Shown: positions 23,235 through 33,110, counted from the stretch's first letter. The stretch is 64,000 bases of DNA from Actinoplanes sp. TBRC 11911 (GCF_012933445.1 NZ_JABBNC010000001.1:1-64000); one strand, 5' to 3'. Numbers and translations are program-made. Notes: a model not told the origin generated them from the sequence alone.

Positions 23235-24265
23235 GCCGCCAGATCGTCCTGCGCCGCGGCAGCGGTTTCTCGGTGCGGCTGCACCCGCGCACGCTGATCG
23301 CCGGAACCGGCATGCTGCTGGTCGCGCTGAGCGTCTCCCTGGTGAACCTGTCCACCGGCGACTTCCCGGTCCCGGTCGCCGACGTGCTGCGCAGCCTGAT
23401 CGGCCAGGGCGACACCGGAACCGACTTCATCGTCTACCAGCTGCGGCTCCCCCGGGTCCTGGTGACCCTGCTGGTCGGGGCGGCGCTGGGCGCGAGCGGC
23501 ACGATTTTCCAGGGCCTGACCCGCAACCCCTTGGGCAGTCCCGATTTCGTCGGCCTGACCGTGGGCGCGACCAGCGGCGCGCTGATCGTCATCCTGCTGA
23601 TGCACGGCGGTGGCCTGCAGGTCGCCGCCGGTGCCGTCGCCGGCTGCATCGCGACCGCGGTCGGCATCTATCTGCTCGCGTTCCGCCGCGGTGTGCAACC
23701 GTTCCGGCTGGTGCTGATGGGCATCGGCGTGTCCGCGATGCTCGACGCGTTCAACTCCTACCTCATCTACCGGGCCCGGCTGGACGAGGCCCTCGAGGCG
23801 CAGGTCTGGCAGATCGGCAGCGTCAACGGCGCCGGCTGGACCGAGGTGGCGCTGGTCGGTGTGATGCTGGCGGTGCTGCTGCCGGTCATCCTCTCCTACG
23901 GGCGGCACCTGGACATGCTGGCCCTCGGCGACGAGACCGCCACGCTGCACGGGATGCCGGTCGAGCGCAGCCGCATCATGCTCGCGCTGTCCGCGGCCGG
24001 GCTCGCCGCCGGCGCCACCGCGGCGGCCGGGCCGATCGCGTTCGTCGCGCTGGCCGCTCCCCCGCTGGCCGCCCGGCTCACCCGCGCACCGCGCGCCGGG
24101 GTGCTGCCGGCCGCGCTGATGGGTGCCGCGCTGCTGTGCGCCAGCGACTGGACGGCCCAGAACGCGTTGCCGGCCAACGACATTCCGGTCGGCATCGTCA
24201 CCGCGGCGCTCGGCGGTGTCTACCTGACCTGGTTGCTGATCCACGAGAGGAAGAGGCTGCGATGA
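23231..24265 (+). CDS. FecCD-type siderophore ABC permease 2
   Basis: 344-residue FecCD permease, second half of the heterodimeric channel. It shows QLRLPRVLVTLLVGAALGASG, GLTRNPLGSPDFVG and LDMLALGDETATLHG in the expected order, and ends with a cytosolic Lys/Arg tail. GTG at 23231 overlaps the previous stop as GTGA; another GTG one codon upstream is possible. Stop overlaps the ATPase start (ATGA), so all three transport genes are coupled. Confidence 0.9.
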   Translation: MSRQIVLRRGSGFSVRLHPRTLIAGTGMLLVALSVSLVNLSTGDFPVPVADVLRSLIGQGDTGTDFIVYQLRLPRVLVTLLVGAALGASGTIFQGLTRNPLGSPDFVGLTVGATSGALIVILLMHGGGLQVAAGAVAGCIATAVGIYLLAFRRGVQPFRLVLMGIGVSAMLDAFNSYLIYRARLDEALEAQVWQIGSVNGAGWTEVALVGVMLAVLLPVILSYGRHLDMLALGDETATLHGMPVERSRIMLALSAAGLAAGATAAAGPIAFVALAAPPLAARLTRAPRAGVLPAALMGAALLCASDWTAQNALPANDIPVGIVTAALGGVYLTWLLIHERKRLR

Positions 24266-25074
24266 CGCGCTTGCGGGCCGGCGAGCTGACGTTGGCGTAC
24301 GAGAAACGGGTGGTGGTCGCGAATCTCGACGTGGAGATCACCGATGGTTCGTTCACCGTCATCGTCGGCCCCAACGCGTGCGGCAAGTCGACGCTGCTGC
24401 GCTCGCTGGCCCGGGTGCTGAAGCCGCAGTCCGGCGCGGTCTACCTGGACGGGCAGGCGATCGCCTCGTACTCGTCGAAGCAGGTCGCCAAACAGCTCGG
24501 CATGCTGCCGCAGTCGCCGGTGGTGCCGGGCGGGATCGTGGTCGAGGAACTCGTGGCGCGTGGCCGGTTCGCGCATCAGCGGCTGCTGCGGCAATGGTCG
24601 CCGCAGGACGAGGCCGCGGTCGCCGACGCCATGCGGCTCACCGAGGTCGCCGATCTGGCCGACCGCTTCGTCGACGAGTTGTCCGGCGGCCAGCGCCAGC
24701 GCGTGTGGCTGGCCATGGCGCTGGCCCAGCAGACCCCGATCCTGCTGCTCGACGAGCCGACCACGTTCCTCGACCTGTCGCACCAGTTCGAGGTGCTCGA
24801 CCTGTGCGCCGAACTGCACGAGCAGGGCCGCACGATCGTGGCCGTGCTGCACGACCTCAACCACGCCTGCCGGTACGCCACCGAACTGATCGTGATGCGC
24901 GACGGCGCGATCCTGGCGCAGGGCGCGCCCGCCGAGGTGATGACTGCCGAGCTCGTGGAGCGGGTGTTCAGCATTCCGTGCCGGGTGATGAACGATCCGG
25001 AGACGGACACCCCGATGGTCGTTCCGGCCAGCCGGGCGCGGCGCCGCGGCGGCCTCACCACCGCGACCGCGTGA
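24262..25074 (+). CDS. Siderophore ABC transporter ATPase (FecE/FepC type)
   Basis: 270-residue ABC ATPase. Walker A GPNACGKST (~37-45), Q-loop LPQSP, signature LSGGQRQR, Walker B ILLLDEPT and switch His in VLHDLNHA are all present. The form with TTFLDLSHQ after Walker B is typical of ferric siderophore and B12 importers. ATGA overlap with the permease. It powers uptake of an iron chelate delivered by the lipoprotein encoded divergently. The last ~15 residues are a basic tail. Confidence 0.92.
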   Translation: MTRLRAGELTLAYEKRVVVANLDVEITDGSFTVIVGPNACGKSTLLRSLARVLKPQSGAVYLDGQAIASYSSKQVAKQLGMLPQSPVVPGGIVVEELVARGRFAHQRLLRQWSPQDEAAVADAMRLTEVADLADRFVDELSGGQRQRVWLAMALAQQTPILLLDEPTTFLDLSHQFEVLDLCAELHEQGRTIVAVLHDLNHACRYATELIVMRDGAILAQGAPAEVMTAELVERVFSIPCRVMNDPETDTPMVVPASRARRRGGLTTATA

Positions 25075-25201
25075 TCGCCGGGCCATCACCGCCTCGCTCC
25101 TGTCCAATATGGCCGTCCGGGCGGGCTCCTGCCGGGGGGTGACGCAATCGACGTGGCGCAACTCATGCATCTCCGGACGGCGGCCGCCATACGCTTGTCT
25201 C

Positions 25202-25257
25202 GGAACGGCCGCGCGGCCGGATGTCTCCCCCCGATCGCCCGGCCGTGCGGCCGTTCC
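25202..25257. terminator. Long bidirectional terminator hairpin
   Basis: A 19-base arm at 25202-25220 pairs with 25239-25257 with one mismatch, around an 18-base loop. It lies between the convergent siderophore ATPase and SARP regulator genes, 7 bases from the latter's stop codon. Confidence 0.8.
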
Positions 25258-25264
25258 AGATGAT

Positions 25265-28036
25265 TCAGAGAAGGTCGGCGTCGGTCACCAGGTGCCGCAC
25301 GGCCGGGCGTAACGCGTCCGCCTCGGCCCGGAGCCGCGGGTCGCCGGTGATGCGGGCGAGAGCGTCCAGCGCCAGCATCTCCACCTCACCGTCGCCGGCC
25401 GCCCGCGCCGCCGCCAGGACCCGTTCCAGCCCCGCCGCGTCCCCGTCGATCAGGGCCGTGAGCTGGGCGGACAGCAGGTCCCCGTCGCCGCCACCGGCCG
25501 AGGCGTACCAGTCGCGGGCGATCCGTAGCTCGGCGCGCGCCTCGCCGATCCGGCCCACGGCCCGCAGCACCCGCGCCCGCCGGGTCCGGGCCAGCGCCAC
25601 GGTGCGCAGATCACCGGCCGTCCCGGCGGCGGCCGCGGCCCGGTCCAGCGTCGCCAAGGCCGCCTCCGCCGAGCCGTTCTGCTGCTGCGCCCGGCCCAGA
25701 TTCGCCAGGTGCAACGCGGACGCGGCGCCGAACCCGAGCTGCTCCGCGGCGTCGGCGGCCCGGCTCAGGTGCGCGACCGCCTCGGCGTACCGGTGCTCGG
25801 CCTGAGCCAGGCCGCCCAGCAGGGCCTCGGCGTGCGCGAGCGCCCAGGCGTCGTCCAGGACCCGCCGGGCCTCGTCGCAGGCGGCCCGTGCCCGCCCGAC
25901 GTCGCCCAGCGCGATGCTCGCCCACGCCTCGATGAGCTTGCCCGCGCCCGCCTCCCAGCCGTCCAGCACGGGCAGGGCGTCCAGGGCCTCGGCCGGACGG
26001 CCCTGCTGGGTGTGCAGGAAGGCGAGAAACAGTCCGGTACGCGGCAGCGGCGCGATCTGGCGGGCCGCGCGCACGTCCACGAAGGCGCGGTCCAGATCGC
26101 CGCCGGACGCCTCGAACCAGCCGGCGAACAACAGCGCGTCCACCCGGTCCTCGACGGCGGCGTCCGGGCCGGCCGCGGCGAGCACCGCACGGCTGCGGCG
26201 GGCCGCTTCCGCGCCGGCGCCCAGGAAAATCCACGCCCAGCCGAACCCGTTGACGATCCGCAGGGCCAGCACCGGATCGTGCTCCACCGCCCAGGCCACG
26301 GCGGCGTCGATGTCGGCACGCTCGGCGCGCACGAAGGCCAGATGACGGCCCTGCCCGGGACCCCGGGAATCGGCCCCCGCCGCGGCAGCGGCATACCAGG
26401 CCGCGTGGGCGCCGGCAGCGAGGTCGCCGGCCCCGGCCGCGTGCGCCCGGCCGCGTCCGTAGTCGCGGACGCTGTCCAGCAACCGGTAACGGACCGCGTC
26501 GCCGGTCACCTCGGCGGTGGCGAGCGACCGGTCCACCAGCCGGTCCAGCGCGTCCAGGGCGGCGGGCGCCGGCACGTCGAGCGCGGCCAGCACGTGCTCG
26601 GCGCCCGCCAGCGGGGCGCCGCCGGCGAAACAGGACAGCGCCCACAGCCCGCGCTGGTCGTCCGGGAACAGCAGGTCGTAGCTCCAGCCGATGGCCGCGC
26701 TCAGGGTGCGCTGCCGGGCCGGGCGGCGGCTGGCCGGGTCGGTCAGCAGCGCGAAGCGGTCGTCCAGGCGGCGCGCGATCTCGGGCACCGGCAACGCCTT
26801 CGCCCGGGCCGCGGCGAGCTCGATGGCCAGCGGCAGCCCGTCCAGCGCCCGGCACACCGCGGCGACGTCCTCGTCCGGGCCGATCGCGCGGTGCCGGGAC
26901 GCGCGTTCGCGGAACAGCCGGGCGGCGTCGTCCGGCGGCAACGGCTCCACGGCGTACGTGGTCTCGCCGGGAAGCCCGAGCGGCACCTGGCTGGTGGCCA
27001 GCATCGTGAGCCCGGCAACGTCGCTCAGAAGGCGTTCCACGACCGGGATCAGCCGGTCCACCAGATGTTCGCAGTTGTCCAGCACCAGCAGGGTCCGATG
27101 GCCGCGCAGCCGGTCCAGCACCATCGCCTCGGTCGCCTCCGGCAGGTCGAGTGCCTCCCCGATCGCCTGCCAGATCGGCCCGGCGGACTCCAGCCGCACC
27201 AGCCAGCCGCCCTCGCCGCGGGCCGTGTCCACGGCGAGCCGTGTCTTGCCCACCCCGGCCGGCCCGACCAGCGTCACCAGCCTATGGGTGGCCAGCAGCC
27301 CGGAAAGCGCGGTGCGGTCGGCGTCGCGGCCGATCAGCGGGGCGGTCAGCGCCGGGAGGTTCCCCCGCAGCGGCGCCTGCGCGAGGATCCGCTGGTGCAG
27401 GTCGCGCAGTCCCGGCCCGGGCTCGATGCCCAGCTCGGCCATCAGAGAAGACCGGGCCCTCCGGTACGCCTCGAGCGCCTCCCCCGCCCGGCCGTCGCGG
27501 TACCAGGCCGCGACCAGCAGCTGCCACAGGCCTTCATGCGTGGGGTACGCCGTGACGAGCGCGTCGAGTTCGCCGATGTCCGCGCCGCCCGCGTCGGCGT
27601 AGTGCGCCTCGGCCAGCGTGAGCCGCGCCTGCTCGAGCCGGGCCCGCCACGGCACCGCCCAGTCGCCGTCGCCCGCGTCCGGCAGGATCTCGTCGCCGTC
27701 GAACAGCGTGAAAGCGCCCGGCTCCAGCCGCAGCGCCCGCAACGCGTCCACCGCCTCCGGGCCGACGTGCAGCGTGTATCCGGCCGGGCCGCCGCCGAGC
27801 AGCGCCGGGTCGCCCAGCGCGCGGCGCAGCTTCGACACCTTCACCTGAAGCGTGTTGCGCGCGACGCCGACCGCCTCGCCCGCCCACAGGTCCTCGATCA
27901 GGCGTTCGGCGCGCACCGGCCGCCCCGCCTCCAGGGCGAGGCGGATCAGCAACTCGGTCGTCTTCCCGGCCGGGACGGCCACCGGCACACCGTCGCGGCG
28001 CAGGTCAACCGGGCCGAGGACCGCCACGGTCAGCAC
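25265..28036 (-). CDS. SARP/AfsR-type regulator (BTAD, NB-ARC, TPR)
   Basis: 923-residue regulator. Residues ~1-90 are an OmpR-type winged helix (LTVAVLGPVDLRRDG to NTLQVKVSKLRRALGD). ~95-240 is the bacterial transcriptional activation domain with EALEAYRRARSSLMAELGIEPGPGLR. ~255-560 is an NB-ARC/AAA ATPase with Walker A VGPAGVGKT and Walker B LLVLDNCEHL. The remainder is alanine-rich TPR-like helical repeats. Such proteins activate secondary-metabolism or stress genes. GTG at 28036 places the winged helix at the start, but ATG at 28078 is possible; neither has a clear ribosome site. It diverges from the small gene at 28098. Confidence 0.85.
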   Translation of the reverse strand: MLTVAVLGPVDLRRDGVPVAVPAGKTTELLIRLALEAGRPVRAERLIEDLWAGEAVGVARNTLQVKVSKLRRALGDPALLGGGPAGYTLHVGPEAVDALRALRLEPGAFTLFDGDEILPDAGDGDWAVPWRARLEQARLTLAEAHYADAGGADIGELDALVTAYPTHEGLWQLLVAAWYRDGRAGEALEAYRRARSSLMAELGIEPGPGLRDLHQRILAQAPLRGNLPALTAPLIGRDADRTALSGLLATHRLVTLVGPAGVGKTRLAVDTARGEGGWLVRLESAGPIWQAIGEALDLPEATEAMVLDRLRGHRTLLVLDNCEHLVDRLIPVVERLLSDVAGLTMLATSQVPLGLPGETTYAVEPLPPDDAARLFRERASRHRAIGPDEDVAAVCRALDGLPLAIELAAARAKALPVPEIARRLDDRFALLTDPASRRPARQRTLSAAIGWSYDLLFPDDQRGLWALSCFAGGAPLAGAEHVLAALDVPAPAALDALDRLVDRSLATAEVTGDAVRYRLLDSVRDYGRGRAHAAGAGDLAAGAHAAWYAAAAAGADSRGPGQGRHLAFVRAERADIDAAVAWAVEHDPVLALRIVNGFGWAWIFLGAGAEAARRSRAVLAAAGPDAAVEDRVDALLFAGWFEASGGDLDRAFVDVRAARQIAPLPRTGLFLAFLHTQQGRPAEALDALPVLDGWEAGAGKLIEAWASIALGDVGRARAACDEARRVLDDAWALAHAEALLGGLAQAEHRYAEAVAHLSRAADAAEQLGFGAASALHLANLGRAQQQNGSAEAALATLDRAAAAAGTAGDLRTVALARTRRARVLRAVGRIGEARAELRIARDWYASAGGGDGDLLSAQLTALIDGDAAGLERVLAAARAAGDGEVEMLALDALARITGDPRLRAEADALRPAVRHLVTDADLL

Positions 28037-28097
28037 TGACGCAGCATAAGTCCGCCGCGTCAGCGTCGCGTCAGCCATTGCGGCTTCGCTGGGTGCC

Positions 28098-28325
28098 ATG
28101 ACCGACCTACTCGTGGAGACAGCCCTCCGGTTGCTCGCCGCGGCGCAGGCCACCGCGGTCACCCCGCGGGACCGGCAGACCGTGGCGATCGCCCGCGCCT
28201 ACCTGGCCGGCGACCTCGACCGGGTGGACGTGCTGGCCCGCGACCACCTCGCCGAGCACCCGGACAACGACCTCGTCCGCCGTATCGCGGCCTCCGCCCG
28301 TACCCCCGGAAAGGTTTTCGCATGA
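28098..28325 (+). CDS. Small hypothetical protein, coupled to DUF4386-like gene
   Basis: 75-residue, mostly helical acidic/arginine-rich protein with no membrane segment. LARDHLAEHPDNDLVRRIAA resembles a half-TPR unit. Its stop overlaps the next start as ATGA, which supports translation. It is transcribed divergently from the SARP regulator. Function not recognised. Confidence 0.6.
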   Translation: MTDLLVETALRLLAAAQATAVTPRDRQTVAIARAYLAGDLDRVDVLARDHLAEHPDNDLVRRIAASARTPGKVFA

Positions 28326-29017
28326 ACCGCAAGCTGACCGCGGCGCTGCTGATCACCGCCGCCGTTCTCACGAATGTCGCCTTCTTCGCGCTGGGCAGCG
28401 TCTTCGACTACCCGGACGTCCTGCAGAAGCCCAGCGGCGAGATCCTGGCCGCGTTCACCGCTTCGCAGCGCGCGGTGGTGGGCTGGTTCGTCGTGCTCGC
28501 GCTGTCCGCCGCGTTGTTCGCCCCGATCGCTGTCGGTGTGGGGAAACTGGCCCGCAACCGCGCGATGCGGATCGCGGTGCCGGTCGGCATGGCCGCGGCG
28601 GTGGTCCAGGTGGTGGGCCTGTCGCGCTGGCCGCTTCTGGTTCCCGGGTACGCCTCGGCCGGTGACGTGTCGGCGTTCGAGACCGCGCACCGCCTCCTCG
28701 GCACGCTGATCGGCGAGACATTGGGTTACGCGCTGACCGCCGCCTGGATCCTGCTGGTGCTGGCCGCGCTGGGCCGCTCGTTGGCCGGTCTCTGGTTCGT
28801 CGCCCTCGGCGGGGTGGCGGCCGTGCTGGTCCTCACCGGGGTGGTCTCGCCGTTGGGCGTGCCCGGCGTCGACTTCACGAACTTCCTCGGGTACGTGCTT
28901 TTCAGCGTCTGGCTCGTGGTCTTCGCGGTGGTCCTGCTCACCCGGCCAGGAACTCGAACATCCGCCGATGCGTCTCCCGGCGAGCCAGCGGTTGGCAATG
29001 CCAGTTCGCGCCGGTAG
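28322..29017 (+). CDS. DUF4386-like integral membrane protein
   Basis: 231 residues with about six hydrophobic helices (LLITAAVLTNVAFFALGSVF first). The EILAAFTASQRAVVGWF loop and the AHRLLGTLIGETLGY segment resemble DUF4386 proteins, whose function is unknown. The last helix ends near residue 208. The remaining ~27 residues, a Ser/Gly/Arg tail, lie entirely within an 80-base overlap with the convergent hydrolase gene. Coupled to the small gene upstream by ATGA. Confidence 0.75.
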   Translation: MNRKLTAALLITAAVLTNVAFFALGSVFDYPDVLQKPSGEILAAFTASQRAVVGWFVVLALSAALFAPIAVGVGKLARNRAMRIAVPVGMAAAVVQVVGLSRWPLLVPGYASAGDVSAFETAHRLLGTLIGETLGYALTAAWILLVLAALGRSLAGLWFVALGGVAAVLVLTGVVSPLGVPGVDFTNFLGYVLFSVWLVVFAVVLLTRPGTRTSADASPGEPAVGNASSRR

Positions 29018-30068
29018 CGGCCGTGAAACGAACAAGCTTCTTCGCGCCGGGCAGCCGGTCGTACAGCTCCTGCGACTGCCCCGCGAAGAACTGGTCGTCG
29101 TCCGGCGCGAGCACCAGCATGGGCGTACGGATGTTCTGAATCTCGTCGCCCAGCCGGAACTGCTGCACCACGCGGAACGTGTCGAACGGGTTGTCCTGCC
29201 CGTACGGCCGGCTCCGGAAGGCGAACTCCCGCGCCTGCGCCGGATCCCCGCCGATGCTCGCCATGATCCCGTTGAACGTGTCCTTGTCCCCGCCCCGCAA
29301 CAGGTCGAGCATCTGCGGCGGCAGATTCTTGTTCCACGTACGGGAAACGTCGACCACGCCGCCGTCCACGACCGCGGCCTGGAGGCGATGCTCGAAGGCC
29401 AGCGCCCGCGGCAGCCAGTAGCCGCCCTGGCTGATGCCGTAGCCGGTCAGCCGGTCGGCGTCCACGTCCGGCCGGGTCACGAGGGCGTCGATGACCGGGG
29501 TGAGGACGGCCTCCCAGTCGTGGCGGAACGGCACACCGCGCTGAAAAAGCATGGATTGCTGACCGGGCCCGTCGAACAGGAAGGCATTCCAGCCGCGTTC
29601 CAGGGCCGCCCCCGCGCCGTAGCCGACGAGGCCGGCCATCGAGCCGTCGCTGCCGTTCGTCATGACCAGCGTCGGCCGTCTCGCCCCGGTGTCATCCGGC
29701 CGCAGCAGGTAGCCCGGCAGCGTGGCACCCTCGTAGGGCACATCGATCCGGACAAACTTCCGTTCCCCCGCGTACGCCTCCCACGCCGCGACCTGCCGCT
29801 GGAAGGTGTCCGCCGGGTCCGTCGCCAGCGCGTCCGCGACCACGAGTGCCTTGGCGAAATACGTGCTGGCGGCGAGGTGGTCGGCCTCCTCGGCGGCCGC
29901 GACCCAGGCGTCGAACCAGCTTTGCGCGTCACCGTCCGCGATCCGCCCGATGGTGGCGAGCACCAGCCCCGCGTCGCCGACGCCTTGGGAGACCGCGCCG
30001 AGGGCGATGCGGGTCTCGTAGTCGAAGGTCGGGTCCTTGAAGAAAGCTCCTGCCGAAGTCCAGTCCAT
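28938..30068 (-). CDS. Alpha/beta hydrolase with N-terminal cap
   Basis: 376-residue alpha/beta hydrolase. The N-terminal ~140 residues form a helical cap, followed by the core. Nucleophile elbow GYGISQGGYW supplies Ser; the acid is probably Asp in VLAPDDDQFF; the His lies in GANWHCQP near the end. This architecture resembles the FrsA/pseudooxynicotine hydrolase group and the separate hydrolase at 50356. ATG at 30068 was chosen because an upstream small gene ends at 30073. Likely cytoplasmic. Substrate unknown. Its 3' end overlaps the DUF4386-like gene by 80 bases. Confidence 0.85.
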   Translation of the reverse strand: MDWTSAGAFFKDPTFDYETRIALGAVSQGVGDAGLVLATIGRIADGDAQSWFDAWVAAAEEADHLAASTYFAKALVVADALATDPADTFQRQVAAWEAYAGERKFVRIDVPYEGATLPGYLLRPDDTGARRPTLVMTNGSDGSMAGLVGYGAGAALERGWNAFLFDGPGQQSMLFQRGVPFRHDWEAVLTPVIDALVTRPDVDADRLTGYGISQGGYWLPRALAFEHRLQAAVVDGGVVDVSRTWNKNLPPQMLDLLRGGDKDTFNGIMASIGGDPAQAREFAFRSRPYGQDNPFDTFRVVQQFRLGDEIQNIRTPMLVLAPDDDQFFAGQSQELYDRLPGAKKLVRFTAATGANWHCQPLARRETHRRMFEFLAG

Positions 30069-30072
30069 GGCC

Positions 30073-30255
30073 TCACTGTGGCCAGCCCATCCGGCCCGCA
30101 CAACCGGGCCGCGTGCTCTGCGCCCGCATGACCATTTTGCGTTGCCAGAAACGTTTCCGGGCAGGGGTCCGAATCCGCCGGGCGATCAGGTGGCCCGCGG
30201 GCTCGGCCAACGCGGCGGCCGACACGTATTCGACCTCGATGCGGTAGCGAATCAT
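30073..30255 (-). CDS. Small basic hypothetical protein
   Basis: 60-residue basic protein. Its ATG overlaps the stop of the preceding membrane-protein gene as ATGA, and its stop is 4 bases before the hydrolase start, so it fits exactly into a three-gene leftward operon. The sequence ([21 protein letters not shown]) shows no known domain. Support is the coupling only. Confidence 0.45.
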   Translation of the reverse strand: MIRYRIEVEYVSAAALAEPAGHLIARRIRTPARKRFWQRKMVMRAQSTRPGCAGRMGWPQ

Positions 30256-30758
30256 GCCAGGCCCGATCGTCGGATGCGGCCCCACGGCTTGAACACCGCC
30301 AGCACCAGGGCGACGAGCAGCGCCACCGGGGAGACGATCGGCGGGTAGATCATGTTGCCGATCGAGGTCGTCAGCGCGTGCCCGGCCGCGAGATCCCGGC
30401 CCGTCTCGTTCAGCTCCGACACGCCCGGCGCCAGGGCGAGCGGCACCAGCCCGGTGAGCACGATGTTCAAGCCCAGCTTCACCGCGACCCACCAGTACCG
30501 CACCAGGCCGTACTTGCTGCCCATCCCCAGCAGCACGCCGCTGACGAGGGAGACGGCGCCCGCGGTGAACAGCGGCCAGACCACGAAAAGGTGGAGCGCC
30601 TGATAGCACAGCGCGCGGGTGCCGGCATCGTCGGTGAACAGCGCGGTGAAGACGACCACCGCCATGGCCACGTCGAGGCCGATCCACGCGCCGGCGAACG
30701 CGATGTGAACCACCAGCACACCCTTGCGCGTACGAGGGCCGAGTCGGAAGGATTTCAT
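30252..30758 (-). CDS. DUF2269-like membrane protein
   Basis: 168-residue membrane protein with about four hydrophobic helices. [23 protein letters not shown] opens the chain with a conserved His and Trp, as in DUF2269/CopD-like small membrane proteins. [15 protein letters not shown] and [23 protein letters not shown] follow. ATG at 30758 has GGAAG 6 bases upstream. First gene of a probable operon with a 60-residue protein and the alpha/beta hydrolase. Function unknown. Confidence 0.75.
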   Translation of the reverse strand: MKSFRLGPRTRKGVLVVHIAFAGAWIGLDVAMAVVVFTALFTDDAGTRALCYQALHLFVVWPLFTAGAVSLVSGVLLGMGSKYGLVRYWWVAVKLGLNIVLTGLVPLALAPGVSELNETGRDLAAGHALTTSIGNMIYPPIVSPVALLVALVLAVFKPWGRIRRSGLA

Positions 30759-30916
30759 GCCCGCCACCCTCCACCCGGGACACCGCGCCGCGCGTCCGTC
30801 CGCGCGCTGATCCCCGGCTACGTTCGATGACGTACGCCGGGGCACCGCGACGCGGGACGGCCGGAAATGGCCGCGGCGGGGCATCGCGGCCGACCGAACG
30901 GGTCGACAATGAGCGC

Positions 30917-31666
30917 ATGGATCTCAACAGTGACCTGGGTGAGAGCTTCGGGTCGTGGCGGCTCGGCGACGACACCGCCATGCTCGACGTGGTCAGCAGC
31001 GCCAACATCGCCTGCGGCTTCCATGCCGGCGATCCGCGTACGCTGCTGGCCGCGTGCGAGCGCGCGGCTCAGCAGGGCGTGAGTATCGGGGCTCAGGTGG
31101 GCTATCGGGATCTGCCGGGCTTCGGCCGCCGGTTCATCGACTACGAGAGCGACGACCTGATCGCCGACGTGCTGTATCAGATCGGCGCGCTGGACGGCCT
31201 GGCCCGCGTGTCCGGCAGCCGGGTCCGGTATGTGAAGCCGCACGGCGCGCTGTACAACACGATCGTGCATCACGAGCAGCAGGCCGCCGCGGTCGTCGAG
31301 GCGGTCCGCCGCTACGACCCGGAGCTGCCCGTCCTCGGCCTGCCCGGCTCGGCGTTCCTGCGGCTCGCGGCCGACAAGGGGCTGCGGACCGTGCGCGAGG
31401 CGTTCGCCGACCGCGGCTACCGCAACGACGGCACGCTGGTCCCACGAAGCGACGAAGGTGCGGTCCTGCACGACCCGGTCGTGGTGGCCGCCCGGATGGC
31501 CCGGCTGGTCACCGAGGGCACCCTGGTCGCCACCGACGGGACGACGCTGATGGTGCAGGCCGAGTCGATCTGCGTGCACGGCGACTCGCCGGGCGCGGTC
31601 GCGATGGCGCGCGCCGTCGGCGACGCGTTGCGGGCCCAGGGCGTACGCGTGGAGGCCTTCGCGTGA
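30917..31666 (+). CDS. pxpA: 5-oxoprolinase subunit A (LamB/YcsF)
   Basis: 249-residue LamB/YcsF family subunit of ATP-dependent 5-oxoprolinase, which hydrolyses pyroglutamate to glutamate. Family motifs: [12 protein letters not shown] at the start, [38 protein letters not shown] and [12 protein letters not shown] near the end. ATG at 30917 is placed by the invariant N-terminus. GTGA overlap with pxpB. The whole PxpABC complex is encoded here in one coupled run. Confidence 0.93.
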   Translation: MDLNSDLGESFGSWRLGDDTAMLDVVSSANIACGFHAGDPRTLLAACERAAQQGVSIGAQVGYRDLPGFGRRFIDYESDDLIADVLYQIGALDGLARVSGSRVRYVKPHGALYNTIVHHEQQAAAVVEAVRRYDPELPVLGLPGSAFLRLAADKGLRTVREAFADRGYRNDGTLVPRSDEGAVLHDPVVVAARMARLVTEGTLVATDGTTLMVQAESICVHGDSPGAVAMARAVGDALRAQGVRVEAFA

Positions 31667-32280
31667 CGCGGTTTCTGCGCTGTGGCCGCGAGGCCGTGCT
31701 GGTCGAGCTGAACGATCTGAGTCAGGCGATTGCCCTGTACGCCTCCCTGAGCGCCGCGGATCTGCCCGGAGTCACCGATCTGGTGCCCGCCGCCCGCACC
31801 GTGCTGATCCACCTGGACCCGGCGGTGACCAGCCCGGACGCGGTGCGCGCCGCGGTCGAGAGCCGGGACACCTCCGAAGCGGCCGCCGCGCCGGCCCGTG
31901 CGGTGCGGATCCCGGTCGTCTACGACGGCCCCGACCTCGCCGACGTGGCCGCCCTGCTCCAGCTGACCCCGGGCGAGGTGGTGGCCCGGCACACCGGCAC
32001 GCCGTGGACGGTCGCGTTCACCGGCTTCGCCCCCGGCTTCGGTTACCTGACCGGCGGCGACCCGGTCTTCGACGTGCCCCGCCGCGAGTCGCCGCGCACC
32101 CGCGTCCCGGCCGGATCGGTCGGCTTGGCGGGCCGGTTCTCCGGCGTCTACCCCACCGACAGCCCCGGCGGCTGGCAGCTCATCGGCCGCACCGGCGAAC
32201 ACCTGTGGGACCTGGACGGCGCCGAACCGGCCCTGCTGCTGCCCGGCGCCACGGTGACCTTCGAGGCGGAGACGCGATGA
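31663..32280 (+). CDS. pxpB: 5-oxoprolinase subunit B
   Basis: 205-residue allophanate hydrolase subunit 1/KipI family member. [32 protein letters not shown] and [15 protein letters not shown] are the family hallmarks. GTG start inside the pxpA stop (GTGA), stop inside the pxpC start (ATGA). With PxpA and PxpC it forms the cytoplasmic ATP-dependent 5-oxoprolinase. Confidence 0.93.
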   Translation: MTRFLRCGREAVLVELNDLSQAIALYASLSAADLPGVTDLVPAARTVLIHLDPAVTSPDAVRAAVESRDTSEAAAAPARAVRIPVVYDGPDLADVAALLQLTPGEVVARHTGTPWTVAFTGFAPGFGYLTGGDPVFDVPRRESPRTRVPAGSVGLAGRFSGVYPTDSPGGWQLIGRTGEHLWDLDGAEPALLLPGATVTFEAETR

Positions 32281-33110
32281 GGATTCTGCGGACCGGACCG
32301 CTGACCGTGCTGAAGGACGCGGGCCGCCTCGGACACGCGCACCAGGGCGTCCCCCGGTCGGGGGCGGTGGACCGGGAGGCGTACGGCAGGGCCAACGCTC
32401 TCGTGGGCAACCAGCCGGGGGCCGCGGTCCTGGAATGCACCTTGGGCGGCCTGCGCGTGGTTTTCGACGAGCCGGCGCTGGCCGTGCTGACCGGGACCGA
32501 CGCGGTGCTCACGGTCGACGGCGAGCCGACCGGCGTGGAGCAGGTGGTGTCCGTGCCGGCCGGCGCGACCGTCGCGGTCACCATGCCGAAGCTTGGTCTG
32601 CGCAGCTACCTGGCCGTGCGGGGCGGTTTCGACGTGCCGCCGGTGCTGGGCTCGCGCTCGACCGACCGGATCGGCCGGGTGGGCCCACCGCAGCCGGCCG
32701 CCGGCGACATTCTTCCCATTGGTACGCCCTTGGGCGCGCCAACCGCCGGAGACGCAACCCGGCGCGAAGGACCGCTGGAGGTCGACCTGGGACCACGCGA
32801 CGACTGGTTCACCCCGGCGGCGGTCGAGACGTTCTTGAGCGCCGAGTACGTGGTGCTTCCGGCGAGCGACTCGGTGGGCGTACGGCTGGATGGTCCGGCT
32901 CTGGCCCGGGCCCGCCCCGAGGAACTGCCGACCGAGGGTGTGGTGCGTGGCTCGGTGCAGGTCCCGCCGGACGGCCGCCCGATCCTGTTCCAGTCCGACC
33001 ATCCGGTGACCGGCGGCTATCCGGTGATCGCCGTGCTCACCCCGGAGTCGGCGGACCGGGCGGCCCAGTTGCGACCGGGAGCGCGCGTCCGTTTTATCGA
33101 AGCCTTTTGA
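32277..33110 (+). CDS. pxpC: 5-oxoprolinase subunit C
   Basis: 277-residue biotin-dependent-carboxyltransferase-like (allophanate hydrolase subunit 2/KipA) protein. GPLTVLKDAGRLGHAHQGVPRSGAVD-type N-terminus, YLAVRGGFDVPPVLGSRSTD and FQSDHPVTGGYPVIAV are conserved. Start overlaps pxpB as ATGA. Slightly shorter than average for the family but has both ends. Confidence 0.92.
   Translation: MRILRTGPLTVLKDAGRLGHAHQGVPRSGAVDREAYGRANALVGNQPGAAVLECTLGGLRVVFDEPALAVLTGTDAVLTVDGEPTGVEQVVSVPAGATVAVTMPKLGLRSYLAVRGGFDVPPVLGSRSTDRIGRVGPPQPAAGDILPIGTPLGAPTAGDATRREGPLEVDLGPRDDWFTPAAVETFLSAEYVVLPASDSVGVRLDGPALARARPEELPTEGVVRGSVQVPPDGRPILFQSDHPVTGGYPVIAVLTPESADRAAQLRPGARVRFIEAF

Noticed and set aside
25709-28039. 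776-codon open frame antisense to the SARP gene
   Set aside because: Shadow composition; the opposite strand has BTAD and NB-ARC motifs.
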